A stretch of 62,055 bases of DNA. Source: Thermoleophilales bacterium. Lineage in GTDB: Bacteria; Actinomycetota; Thermoleophilia; Solirubrobacterales; 70-9. Of this stretch, positions 1 to 7,571 are shown piece by piece. How positions within the stretch are numbered: the first letter of the stretch is position 1; each line of letters begins with the position of its first letter. The notes under the pieces are model-generated. The model was not told where the DNA came from. It made no database searches and saw nothing but the letters and a program-made list of their open reading frames with translations. The stretch covers positions 1-62,055 of the forward strand of contig JACJWY010000014.1 of assembly GCA_020636955.1 (NCBI GenBank). Reading direction: 5' to 3'. A program made the translations under genes and the position numbers.

Positions 1-7
1 CCCCGGG

Positions 8-2344
8 TCAGCGGGTGTAGGTGACTTCCCGCTTCTCGCTGGTGCGACGACTCTGCGGGTACGGATCGAGCTCGACCGGGGCGCTGGCGATCGCCTGGGT
101 TCGCAGGTCGGACCAGGTCAGGCCTTCGCGGAGCAGGGCAGGTACGCCGAGGGCGGCAGCGGTGGCCATTTCAACGGCCTGCAGGATCACGCCGTAGGCG
201 AGGGCGTCATAGGTCGAGATGCCCCAGCCCTTGTGGAGCACGAAGATCACGGCGAGCTGGAAGACGCCGATGTTGGACGGGGTGGCCGGAACCACGGCGG
301 TGACGTTTACCGCCAGCAAGACCGCGGCGGAAGCGGCAAGACCGGCCTGGTTGTCGAGCCCGAGGGCGAACATCAGGGCCCAGCAGGAGAGCAGCTGGAT
401 TACCCAGGCGAAAAGCTGAAGGGCGACTGCCGGCAGGCCATACCGGGGATGTTTGAAGACCGTGAGCCCGCTTCTGACCTGAACCATGACCGAGTGGATC
501 GCGGCACCGATCCGGGCCAGCCGACCTTCGCCGTTCTGGTTGCCGAGAATGGTCGGGGCGATCACCACGGCCAGGAGCAGCCCGGCCGGGATCAGGCTGA
601 AAAGCAGAATCTGCTTGGTCGCGCTGTGGAAGAGGTTGTCCATCGAGCTGAGGACGAACGCGCCGAGCAAAAGGATCGCGAGGATGTTGAACATGGTCTG
701 GGAGACGATGGTGCCGACCACCACGGGCAGCGTCTCCTTGGCCCGCCCGGTGTGTCGGGCAAGGCTTATCGCCCTCGCCGGCTCGCCCAGACGGGCCGGG
801 AGGGTGGCCGACATCAGCACCCCGATCATCGTTGCCGAAGCGAAATCGCGTCGCTTCAGGCCGGAATGGGGCATTGCGGACTTGGTGATGAAAAACCAGG
901 ACCAGGCGCGCACGAAAAGTGACGATGCCATCAGTGCCAAGGCGATCAACACCCAGGAAAGGTCGGATCGGACGACCGCGTCGGCGACCTGGTTGAGGTC
1001 GATCCGTTGCAGGGCCATGGCAGTGAGGCCCAGTCCGAGCAGGGCGACCGCTCCCAGCGCGGCCTTGCGGATCCAGGACTTCCGGCCGCCGGCACCGGTC
1101 GCCGGGGCGGGATCGAGTGAGGGCAGCTTGACCGCCGGGGTCCAGGGCAAACCGTCCGAGGGAGCGACCCCGATCCGTCGCCGGATGCGGTCTGTCGCGT
1201 CTTCGGGCCCGGGAACCTCGATCGCCCGCTCGTAGACATTCATGACCTGGTCGGCAACCGAGCTCCAGGCGTATCGCTTCGAGCTTTCGCGCGCCGCAAC
1301 ACCCATCCTGGCGAGACGTTCGGGTTCGTGATGGGCGCGCTGAAGTTCTTCGGCCAGGGCCTGCGGATCAGCCGGCGGGACCAGGATGCCGTCGTAGTTG
1401 TTGGTGACGACGTCGCTGTACCCGGCAATCCCGGAGGCGATCACCGGCGTGCCGGCGGCGAAAGCCTCGGTCAGGATCATTCCGAACGACTCGCCGGAAA
1501 GGGACGGGGCGACCAGCACGTCGGCCTCATGAAGTTGCTGCCAGAGCTCGTCGTTGGAAACCCGCCCGTGAAGGTCCAGATGATCGGCCAGTTCGGGGTG
1601 GGCGAGGATCCTCTGGACGTCTTCGGGCTCGGCCCCGACCACCGAAAGCCGGGCCGGCACGTGATCGACCAGGGCCGAGAAGGCCCGCAGCAGTACCGGA
1701 AGCCCCTTGCGTTCGTCGGGGCGCCCGACGAAGAGGGCCCGCAGGTGATCTGTCTCGGGCTTGGGGCCTCTCGGTGCCGCGTCGATGTCGACTCCGTTGG
1801 GGACGATCGTGTAATTGCCGCCGAACCAGCGCCGGCCGGTCCAGGCGGCCGCCTGGGAGACGGCGATCCGGGCCGAAAGGTGGTTCAGGGTGCGTCTGGC
1901 GCCGACCACATTGGCGATGTAGTTGGGCAGCGGCTTCGTCGAATACGCGTGAAAGGTGCCGACCACCGGCACATCGCTCGAAAGGCAGGTGTCCCAGCCG
2001 TTGGCCGGGGTCGTCGGCTCATGCAGATGGACGACGTCGAAGTTGCCCTGCTCGATCGCCCTTCTGGTTTCGACCACGCCGGAAGGGAAAAGCGGGATGT
2101 TCGAAACGGCCCCGTTGGCGTTGATGCCGAAGGTCCGGCCGACCGGGATCAGGTAATCCGGGATCTCCCGGTCCTCCGCCGGGGCACGGTGAAGCACCTT
2201 TGAAAGGCGATCGGGTGGATCAAACGGCGCAATAACCCGGACGTAGTGGCCGCGGGAGATGTACTCCTCGGCAAGCGACTGGACGTGCCGGTTTACGCCG
2301 CCCTGATAGGTCCACGAATACGGTGTGACGAGGGCGATTCGCAC
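8..2344 (-). CDS. GT4 glycosyltransferase fused to LPG-synthase-type membrane domain
   Basis: The N-terminal half (about residues 1-385) reads as a GT-B family 4 glycosyltransferase of the PimA/PimB type: a glycine-rich GGVNRH start, a GRPDERKG donor-site strand, and an E-x7-E motif within GESFGMILTEAF. After a linker, residues of roughly 425-745 form seven or eight membrane segments. They carry an RLGEPARA motif typical of the LPG-synthase/UPF0104 transmembrane family, which moves or modifies lipid-linked products. The protein is 778 aa, about twice a normal GT4. I start it at GTG 2344, not at an upstream TTG, because a TATCCT hexamer lies 8 nt before it and the family normally begins RIALV. 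Inference: it mannosylates or glycosylates a lipid and its own membrane half translocates or retains the product. Donor and acceptor are unknown. Confidence 0.85.
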   Translation of the reverse strand: MRIALVTPYSWTYQGGVNRHVQSLAEEYISRGHYVRVIAPFDPPDRLSKVLHRAPAEDREIPDYLIPVGRTFGINANGAVSNIPLFPSGVVETRRAIEQGNFDVVHLHEPTTPANGWDTCLSSDVPVVGTFHAYSTKPLPNYIANVVGARRTLNHLSARIAVSQAAAWTGRRWFGGNYTIVPNGVDIDAAPRGPKPETDHLRALFVGRPDERKGLPVLLRAFSALVDHVPARLSVVGAEPEDVQRILAHPELADHLDLHGRVSNDELWQQLHEADVLVAPSLSGESFGMILTEAFAAGTPVIASGIAGYSDVVTNNYDGILVPPADPQALAEELQRAHHEPERLARMGVAARESSKRYAWSSVADQVMNVYERAIEVPGPEDATDRIRRRIGVAPSDGLPWTPAVKLPSLDPAPATGAGGRKSWIRKAALGAVALLGLGLTAMALQRIDLNQVADAVVRSDLSWVLIALALMASSLFVRAWSWFFITKSAMPHSGLKRRDFASATMIGVLMSATLPARLGEPARAISLARHTGRAKETLPVVVGTIVSQTMFNILAILLLGAFVLSSMDNLFHSATKQILLFSLIPAGLLLAVVIAPTILGNQNGEGRLARIGAAIHSVMVQVRSGLTVFKHPRYGLPAVALQLFAWVIQLLSCWALMFALGLDNQAGLAASAAVLLAVNVTAVVPATPSNIGVFQLAVIFVLHKGWGISTYDALAYGVILQAVEMATAAALGVPALLREGLTWSDLRTQAIASAPVELDPYPQSRRTSEKREVTYTR

Positions 2345-2352
2345 GATTGACA

Positions 2353-2358
2353 AGGATA
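2353..2358 (-). promoter_or_regulatory. -10 hexamer TATCCT, leaderless start
   Basis: TATCCT on the minus strand ends 8 nt before GTG 2344. No Shine-Dalgarno sequence is visible. The spacing fits a transcript that begins at or next to the start codon. Confidence 0.45.
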
Positions 2359-2404
2359 GAGCAGGTGGCGGCTTTCCGATTGACGGTTTACCCGGGTCAG
2401 GGGA

Positions 2405-4393
2405 CTATTTCGACGTGGTCCAGGCAAATCCCGCTACCAGCGCGAGATAAAGGGTGCCGACCTGAATGAACAGGGCGCCCGAATCATTTGTCAGGGCGCC
2501 GACCAGGGAGCCGGCCGCCGCGGCCGCAATCGCCGGGATCATCATCGGCGAGCCGGCGAACCAGCCGAGCACGATGCGGCGCTTCCAGACCGCGGCCGCA
2601 ATCAACGCCAGTGCGATCAGGGTCACCGGTATCCGTGACACTTTGGTGAAGCTTTCCAGGGTGGCATCGAGCCGGTGCCCGACAGTTTCGAAGACCGAGC
2701 CTCCGGTTCCGCCGAAAATCGAGCGGACGAAATGGGTCTCGCTGCCGGTAACCGTGTCTGCCAGCGCGATCAGGAGGAGAGCTGCCACCGCTGCGGCCAG
2801 ACCGATCCAGGCCAGACGGGGCCGGCCGGCCGCGAAGGCGGCGGCAACAACCGCGGAAACCGGGAAGACGATCGCGGCCCCCACGTCGGCTCCGAAACGC
2901 CCAGCCGCGAAGACCACCGTGGCCGCCGCCCCGAGCGCAAGGAACCAGCCGGCGGCCCGCCGGCCGCCGGTCCCCGACCAGGTCAACGCGGCGCCGGTGC
3001 CAATTGAGGTGAGCACCATCAGCGTCGATTCGAGTTCGTTGCCGATCCCGTAAAAGCGGGCTCCGAGCCCGGGATTCGGACCGATCACAGCCCGCGGCGT
3101 GAGGGCCGAACCGGCCAGCATGTCGATGCCATAGGGGATCACCGTCAAGCCGCAGGCCAGCGCCAGGGAAAGCCAGCCCGGCGCGATCCGCATCAGGATC
3201 GCAGCGACGAGGACCGGGAGCAGAGTGGCGATCGCCCGCTCGACCGCCAGCGATGGCTCCAGCGCGGCGGTCAAAAGCAGCACCGCCGGAAGCAGGATGG
3301 TGGAGAGACAGAGCAGCCGCAGGGCCGGCCTCGCATACAGGCCGCGACTTGCGAACGAAACGAGACCAGCCAGAACGATCCAGAGCAGAAGCGGAATCGC
3401 GAGCGCCGCGCCACGCCGCTTGCCGACCTGCTCGTAGCGGTTCTCGAGGTCAGTGAGCTTCTCGACATCCAGCTTGCCGCCAGAGCCGATGGGCTGCCCG
3501 GTCATCGCCTTGGGCACGTCGATGCCGAAGTGAGCGAGGATCGTCGGCGCGATGTCGGTCGACAGGACGTATCCGTCGGTGCGGGTACTGGGAGACTGGA
3601 GTTCGCCGCCCATTCCCGGACCGGCGATTGCGATCGAAAGCTGGTCTCCTGAACCGGCCGGCGGCTGCTCGATGAATATCTGCAGATCCCCCCGCTTGCG
3701 ATTTTCCGACGCATCGAAGGCTGAATCGAGCGGCATCGACAGCACCGTGACCGGATCGGGACAACCCGGGATAGCCGCGTCCACCCCTGGAGAGTCGGAA
3801 TCGAGCATCGATTCCGGGCCGCCGCAGGCCTGGGGCGCCCTCGCCACTCCGCCGTCGCGGCGGGCCACGGTCAGGGCAGCGGCTCCGGCCGAATCGACGG
3901 CGACCGCGTCGATGTCACGGGAGGCCAGCACGCTGGCCAACAGGCCGGGAATCACCGTGGCCTCGCTGCTCTTGGCCCGCCGTATCACTTTTTCCCATCC
4001 CTGAGCGAATTCTCCGCCGGGATACACACGATCTAACGGTGTGTCATACGCTGAGTCAAACGCCCTGGCACCCTGCGAGACATCGAGCCAGGTCTGCTGG
4101 GCGGAAACGTCCCCCAGGCCCGGGTTCATCAGACCGATCGCGGCATGCTCGAGACCACCCAGGTCGGCCGGAGAGGTACCCGGCGGCAGGACGATGATCG
4201 TGACCTGACCCTGATGGCCCGCTGCAGCGTCACTCGCGGCCAGATCGTCGGCCGTCGCCGGATCCGCCCAAGCCAACAGGGAGAAAATTGCCATCAACAC
4301 CGCCAGGGCGGCCGAAACCGGTCCGAAAACGGGGTCGTGACCGGCGATTTCGTCCGGTCCATGGTCCCTCCCCGGTATCTTCAGGTCCGGCAT
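2405..4393 (-). CDS. Membrane protein with alkaline-phosphatase-like extracytoplasmic domain
   Basis: 662 aa. A basic N-terminus leads into a hydrophobic segment ending ATA-DD (signal peptide or anchor, residues about 20-48). Residues about 50-325 look like an alkaline phosphatase/phosphodiesterase fold, with a VIPGLLASVLAS strand and the C-terminal signature DIAPTILAHFGI plus GQPIGSGG. I could not find the usual metal-binding D-S/T pair or a second HD, so the domain may be catalytically dead. Residues about 330-660 contain roughly nine membrane helices with striking polar motifs RFYGIGNELE and TNDSG. The start is uncertain: ATG 4393 shares its bases with the ATG of the divergent hydrolase, and later in-frame GTG/ATG codons exist near residues 32-34. 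It lies directly upstream of the glycosyltransferase fusion (60-nt gap), so a shared envelope-lipid role is possible. Confidence 0.6.
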   Translation of the reverse strand: MPDLKIPGRDHGPDEIAGHDPVFGPVSAALAVLMAIFSLLAWADPATADDLAASDAAAGHQGQVTIIVLPPGTSPADLGGLEHAAIGLMNPGLGDVSAQQTWLDVSQGARAFDSAYDTPLDRVYPGGEFAQGWEKVIRRAKSSEATVIPGLLASVLASRDIDAVAVDSAGAAALTVARRDGGVARAPQACGGPESMLDSDSPGVDAAIPGCPDPVTVLSMPLDSAFDASENRKRGDLQIFIEQPPAGSGDQLSIAIAGPGMGGELQSPSTRTDGYVLSTDIAPTILAHFGIDVPKAMTGQPIGSGGKLDVEKLTDLENRYEQVGKRRGAALAIPLLLWIVLAGLVSFASRGLYARPALRLLCLSTILLPAVLLLTAALEPSLAVERAIATLLPVLVAAILMRIAPGWLSLALACGLTVIPYGIDMLAGSALTPRAVIGPNPGLGARFYGIGNELESTLMVLTSIGTGAALTWSGTGGRRAAGWFLALGAAATVVFAAGRFGADVGAAIVFPVSAVVAAAFAAGRPRLAWIGLAAAVAALLLIALADTVTGSETHFVRSIFGGTGGSVFETVGHRLDATLESFTKVSRIPVTLIALALIAAAVWKRRIVLGWFAGSPMMIPAIAAAAAGSLVGALTNDSGALFIQVGTLYLALVAGFAWTTSK

Positions 4394-4409
4394 GACAACC
4401 GAAACTCTA
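4376..4409. promoter_or_regulatory. Face-to-face promoters around shared CATG start
   Basis: CATG at 4391-4394 supplies the ATG of both divergent genes. On the plus strand TATCTT (4376-4381) ends 10 nt before ATG 4392. On the minus strand TAGAGT (4409-4404) ends 10 nt before ATG 4393. Each -10 element therefore lies within the other gene. No good -35 is seen on either side. Confidence 0.35.
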
Positions 4410-5315
4410 GGTCAGAACGCTCCCGTGATCCCCGATGTTGAATTCGCTCCCGTCGGCCAGGTCGAGATCGCCTACGACGTTCACGGGGACGAATCCGATC
4501 CCGTGCTGCTGGTGGTCCCCGGCCTCGGCACCCAGATGGTTTATTGGGATATCCCGCTGATCGAGATGCTGACCGACCGCGGGTTCCGGGTGGTGCGGAT
4601 CGACAACCGCGACAACGGGGCCTCGACCGTCCTTCGTCACAAGGGCACCCCCGCCCTGCCGGCGATGATGCTGGGAATACCGCGGGGCCTGGCCTACACG
4701 CTGAACGACATGGCGGCGGATGCGGTCGGGGTGATGGACCACCTCGACGTCGATGGCGCCCACGTGATCGGCTATTCGATGGGCGGAATGATCGCCCAGA
4801 CGATGGCGATCGAGCACCCGGACCGGGTTCTTTCGCTCACCTCGATGATGTCCCGGACCGGCGCCCGGCTCGATGCCTTCCCGGGAGTAAAGGAACTGGC
4901 CGCCCTGATGCGAACCCGCCCGACCCACACGCTGGAGGGTTACCTGGCGGGGATGGAAGTGCTGGCCGCGACGATCGGCTCGCCGGACTTCCCCACCGAC
5001 AAGGATCGGCTCCGCCAGATCGCCACCATCGCCTATGAACGTGGCATCCACCTCGACGGCACCGCCCGTCAGCTGCATGCGATCAACTGCCAACCGAGGC
5101 GCGACCGGGCCCTGAGCCGCCTCGATATCCCGGCGGTGGTCCTTCATGGCGCGGCGGACAAACTGGTCTTCCCGCGCGGCGGACGGGCCACGGCCCGGGC
5201 GATTCCGGGGGCCGAGCTCCGGATCTACGAAGGCATGGGTCACGACATCCCCGAGCAGCTCTGGCCGCGGTTCGTCGACGAGATCGACCGGGTCGCCGCC
5301 CGCGCCGGCAAGTAG
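4392..5315 (+). CDS. Alpha/beta hydrolase
   Basis: 307 aa, the usual length for a single-domain alpha/beta hydrolase. It shows an oxyanion-hole strand VVPGLG, the nucleophile elbow GYSMGG (Ser near residue 131), a late-strand acid in VLHGAADKLVFP, and a catalytic His in YEGMGHDIP. The pattern resembles the RdmC/aclacinomycin-methylesterase and haloperoxidase-like esterases; substrate cannot be assigned. No signal peptide is visible, so it is probably cytoplasmic. ATG 4392 overlaps the start codon of the gene on the other strand. The next gene, fprA, begins 64 nt downstream on the same strand and probably has its own promoter. Confidence 0.85.
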   Translation: MTTETLGQNAPVIPDVEFAPVGQVEIAYDVHGDESDPVLLVVPGLGTQMVYWDIPLIEMLTDRGFRVVRIDNRDNGASTVLRHKGTPALPAMMLGIPRGLAYTLNDMAADAVGVMDHLDVDGAHVIGYSMGGMIAQTMAIEHPDRVLSLTSMMSRTGARLDAFPGVKELAALMRTRPTHTLEGYLAGMEVLAATIGSPDFPTDKDRLRQIATIAYERGIHLDGTARQLHAINCQPRRDRALSRLDIPAVVLHGAADKLVFPRGGRATARAIPGAELRIYEGMGHDIPEQLWPRFVDEIDRVAARAGK

Positions 5316-5379
5316 CGAGCCTGGACCCTTTACGCGATGAACGGCCCGGCGGTCGGGATTGCTTATTCTTGTTGGCCGC

Positions 5380-6810
5380 ATGAGTAATCCAGGAACCCCC
5401 GAAAACCCGCTCCGCGTAGCGATAATCGGCGCTGGCCCCTCCGGCTTCTATGCCGCCGACCAGATCATCAAGGATCCGGAAACCCACGCCCAGGTTGATC
5501 TCTTCGATCGCCTTCCGACCCCCTACGGGCTGGTCCGCGGAGGCGTTGCCCCCGACCATCCCAAGATCAAGTCGGTTACCAGGGTTTACGAGCGGACCGC
5601 CGCCAAGGAAGGTTTCCGGTTCTTCGGCAACGTCGAAGTCGGACGGGACCTGAACGTCGAGGATTTCGAGAACCACTACCACGCGATCATCTACACCTTC
5701 GGGGCCGAGGCCGACCGCGAACTGGGCATCCCCGGCGAGGATCTCCCCGGCAGCTTCGCGGCGACCGCCTTCGTCGGCTGGTACAACGCCCATCCGGATT
5801 ACGCTGACCGGGATTTCCGGCTGGAGAAAGCAAAGCGGGCGGTGGTGATCGGCAACGGCAACGTCGCCCTCGACGTCGCCCGCATGCTCGCCCTTGATGA
5901 CGCCGAACTGCGGAAGACCGACACCTCCGATCATGCGATTGATCTGCTCGACGCCTCGGGCATCGAGGAGATCGTGGTGCTGGGACGGCGGGGACCGGCC
6001 CAGGCTGCCTACACCAACCCCGAGGTCAAAGAGCTCGGCGAGCTGGAAGAAGCCGACGTGATCGTGAACCCGGATGAGGTGGCCCTGGATCCGGCCAGCC
6101 AGGCCTGGATCGAATCCGACGAAGCCGACAAGACCGCCCGCGTCAACGTCGAAATCGTCAACGAATACGCCTCGCGCGAACCCGCCGGAAAGCCGAAGCG
6201 GATCCTGCTCAGGTTCCTTGCCTCCCCGATCGAAATCAAGGGAGGAAGCAAGGTCGAGAGCATCGTGATCGGCAGAAACGAACTGGTCGAGGAGGAAGGC
6301 AGCCTCAGGGCCCGCGACACTGGCGACCGCGAGGAACTTGATTGCGACCTGATCCTTCGCTCAGTCGGATACACCGGGGTTCCGCTCCGCGGTGTGCCGT
6401 TCGACGAGCGCCGCGGCACCATCCTCAATCAGGACGGAAGGGTGCTGGAAAGCCACGGAGGCGAACATCGCACCGGCCATTACACGGCCGGCTGGATCAA
6501 GCGCGGCCCCTCCGGAGTGATCGGTACCAACAAGAAATGCGCCACCGAGACCGTGACCCATCTCTTCGAGGACGTAGCCGCCGGACGGCTGCTCGACCCG
6601 GAGAATCCGGAGCCTGCGGCGATCGAGGAACTGCTGACCGAACGAGGCGCGAACTTCGTCACCTTCAGCGGCTGGGAGAAGATCGACGCGGCCGAGGTAG
6701 GCAAGGGCGAGCCCCACGGCCGGCCAAGGGTCAAGTTCGTGCGGATCGACGAAATGCTCGAGACCGCTGCCGATCAGGCCGAGGCTCGCGCCGCGATGGG
6801 GAACGACTGA
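5380..6810 (+). CDS. fprA: Ferredoxin/adrenodoxin-type NADP reductase (FprA-like)
   Basis: 476 aa. The N-terminal FAD Rossmann motif GAGPSG (residues 17-22) is followed by LPTPYGLVRGGVAPDHP, characteristic of adrenodoxin-reductase-type NADP oxidoreductases such as mycobacterial FprA. The second nucleotide site is IGNGNVALDVAR, and a GWIKRGPSGVIGTNK segment near the C-terminus is also typical. It moves electrons between NADPH and ferredoxins or other Fe-S carriers. I start at ATG 5380; an in-frame TTG lies 21 nt upstream, but a TATTCT hexamer (5364-5369) sits between them, 10 nt before the ATG. Its stop TGA overlaps the bolA ATG (TGATG), so the two are translationally coupled. Context points to Fe-S cluster or redox supply. 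Confidence 0.92.
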   Translation: MSNPGTPENPLRVAIIGAGPSGFYAADQIIKDPETHAQVDLFDRLPTPYGLVRGGVAPDHPKIKSVTRVYERTAAKEGFRFFGNVEVGRDLNVEDFENHYHAIIYTFGAEADRELGIPGEDLPGSFAATAFVGWYNAHPDYADRDFRLEKAKRAVVIGNGNVALDVARMLALDDAELRKTDTSDHAIDLLDASGIEEIVVLGRRGPAQAAYTNPEVKELGELEEADVIVNPDEVALDPASQAWIESDEADKTARVNVEIVNEYASREPAGKPKRILLRFLASPIEIKGGSKVESIVIGRNELVEEEGSLRARDTGDREELDCDLILRSVGYTGVPLRGVPFDERRGTILNQDGRVLESHGGEHRTGHYTAGWIKRGPSGVIGTNKKCATETVTHLFEDVAAGRLLDPENPEPAAIEELLTERGANFVTFSGWEKIDAAEVGKGEPHGRPRVKFVRIDEMLETAADQAEARAAMGND

Positions 6811-7040
6811 TGGCTGCCGACCTGGAAGAGCTGAAAGGCATGATCGAGGCCGCCTTGCCCGGGTCGAGCGCCGAGGTAATCGACGAGACCGGCACCGGTG
6901 ATCACCTGCGGGCCGAAGTCTCGGCGCCCCAGTTCGAAGGAAAGAGCCGGATCGACCAGCACCGGCTGGTCAAGGCCGCCGTTCGGGAACGCTTCGATGA
7001 CGGCACGATTCACGCCCTGACAATCAGGATCCTCGGCTGA
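6810..7040 (+). CDS. bolA: BolA family protein
   Basis: 76 aa, the size of a minimal BolA domain. It shows the alpha-beta-beta-alpha pattern with a DETGTGDHLRAEV strand and the conserved C-terminal block F-x-G-K-S-R-x-x-Q-H-R-x-V (FEGKSRIDQHRLV), where the His can help bind a [2Fe-2S] cluster with a CGFS glutaredoxin. The start is ATG 6810, overlapping the fprA stop by one base; a longer reading in this frame is only fprA shadow. The next gene, 51 nt downstream, is exactly a CGFS glutaredoxin, the known partner of BolA proteins. Confidence 0.9.
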   Translation: MAADLEELKGMIEAALPGSSAEVIDETGTGDHLRAEVSAPQFEGKSRIDQHRLVKAAVRERFDDGTIHALTIRILG

Positions 7041-7078
7041 GCTGCCGGCGGCAGCCCGGACGGGCCGAAGGCATCGCG

Positions 7079-7084
7079 TAACAT
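7079..7084 (+). promoter_or_regulatory. -10 hexamer TAACAT, leaderless start
   Basis: TAACAT ends 7 nt before ATG 7092 of the glutaredoxin gene and there is no Shine-Dalgarno. The glutaredoxin can therefore be transcribed apart from fprA-bolA. Confidence 0.45.
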
Positions 7085-7091
7085 CAATTCC

Positions 7092-7502
7092 ATGGCTGAA
7101 CAGGAAACAACGCTCACCGATCAGGTGCGGGAGTTGATTGACCAGAACCCGGTGCTGCTCTTCATGAAGGGCACCCCCTCCGCCCCGCGCTGCGGTTTTT
7201 CGATGCGGACCGTCCAGGTGCTCGACTCGATGGGCGTCGAATACGGGGCCGTCGATGTGCTCCCCGTGCTTCAGCCGCTGCGCGCGGTGACCAGCGAGAT
7301 CTCCGACTGGGAGACCTTTCCGCAGCTTTACGTCAACGGCGAGCTGCTCGGCGGCTGTGACATCGTCGAGGAGATGTTCGAGACCGGCGAACTGGCCGAA
7401 GTTCTGGGAGTTGAACAGCCGGCCGGGGACGCTCCCGCCGCCGAGGTTCCGGTCAGCGACGAGCCGTACAAGTCGCCACCGATGACGATCGAGGGTTCGT
7501 AG
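7092..7502 (+). CDS. grxD: Monothiol (CGFS) glutaredoxin
   Basis: 136 aa. The active site is C34-G-F-S, with the upstream LLFMKGTPSAPRC strand typical of monothiol glutaredoxins that carry and transfer [2Fe-2S] clusters. The glutathione-binding TFPQLYVNGELLGGCDI block follows. It carries about 30 extra residues at the C-terminus (Pro/Glu-rich, ending TIEGS) beyond the usual domain. The central segment reads AVDVLPVLQPLRAVTSEISDW, so the usual E-x-R-x-x-L-K helix is altered, yet the cis-Pro motif TFPQ is intact. Partnership with the adjacent BolA is known for the families and inferred here. Confidence 0.9.
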   Translation: MAEQETTLTDQVRELIDQNPVLLFMKGTPSAPRCGFSMRTVQVLDSMGVEYGAVDVLPVLQPLRAVTSEISDWETFPQLYVNGELLGGCDIVEEMFETGELAEVLGVEQPAGDAPAAEVPVSDEPYKSPPMTIEGS

Positions 7503-7554
7503 AGCCCCGATCGGAATCGATCGTTTTGATGTAGCGATCGAGGTTCGTAGAACC
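7486..7554. repeat. Short direct repeat across grx stop codon
   Basis: A 21-nt unit (7486-7506) containing the last glutaredoxin codons and its TAG stop recurs as a 20-nt copy at 7535-7554 with one deletion and one substitution. The copy also forms small hairpins (7517-7523 with 7535-7541; 7542-7546 with 7550-7554) between two convergent genes. Confidence 0.5.
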
Positions 7555-7571
7555 GCCCGGAGAGTCCGGTC

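Noticed and set aside
4407..5381. 324-codon open frame antisense to the alpha/beta hydrolase
   Set aside because: The plus strand has the complete hydrolase motifs; the antisense frame is featureless.
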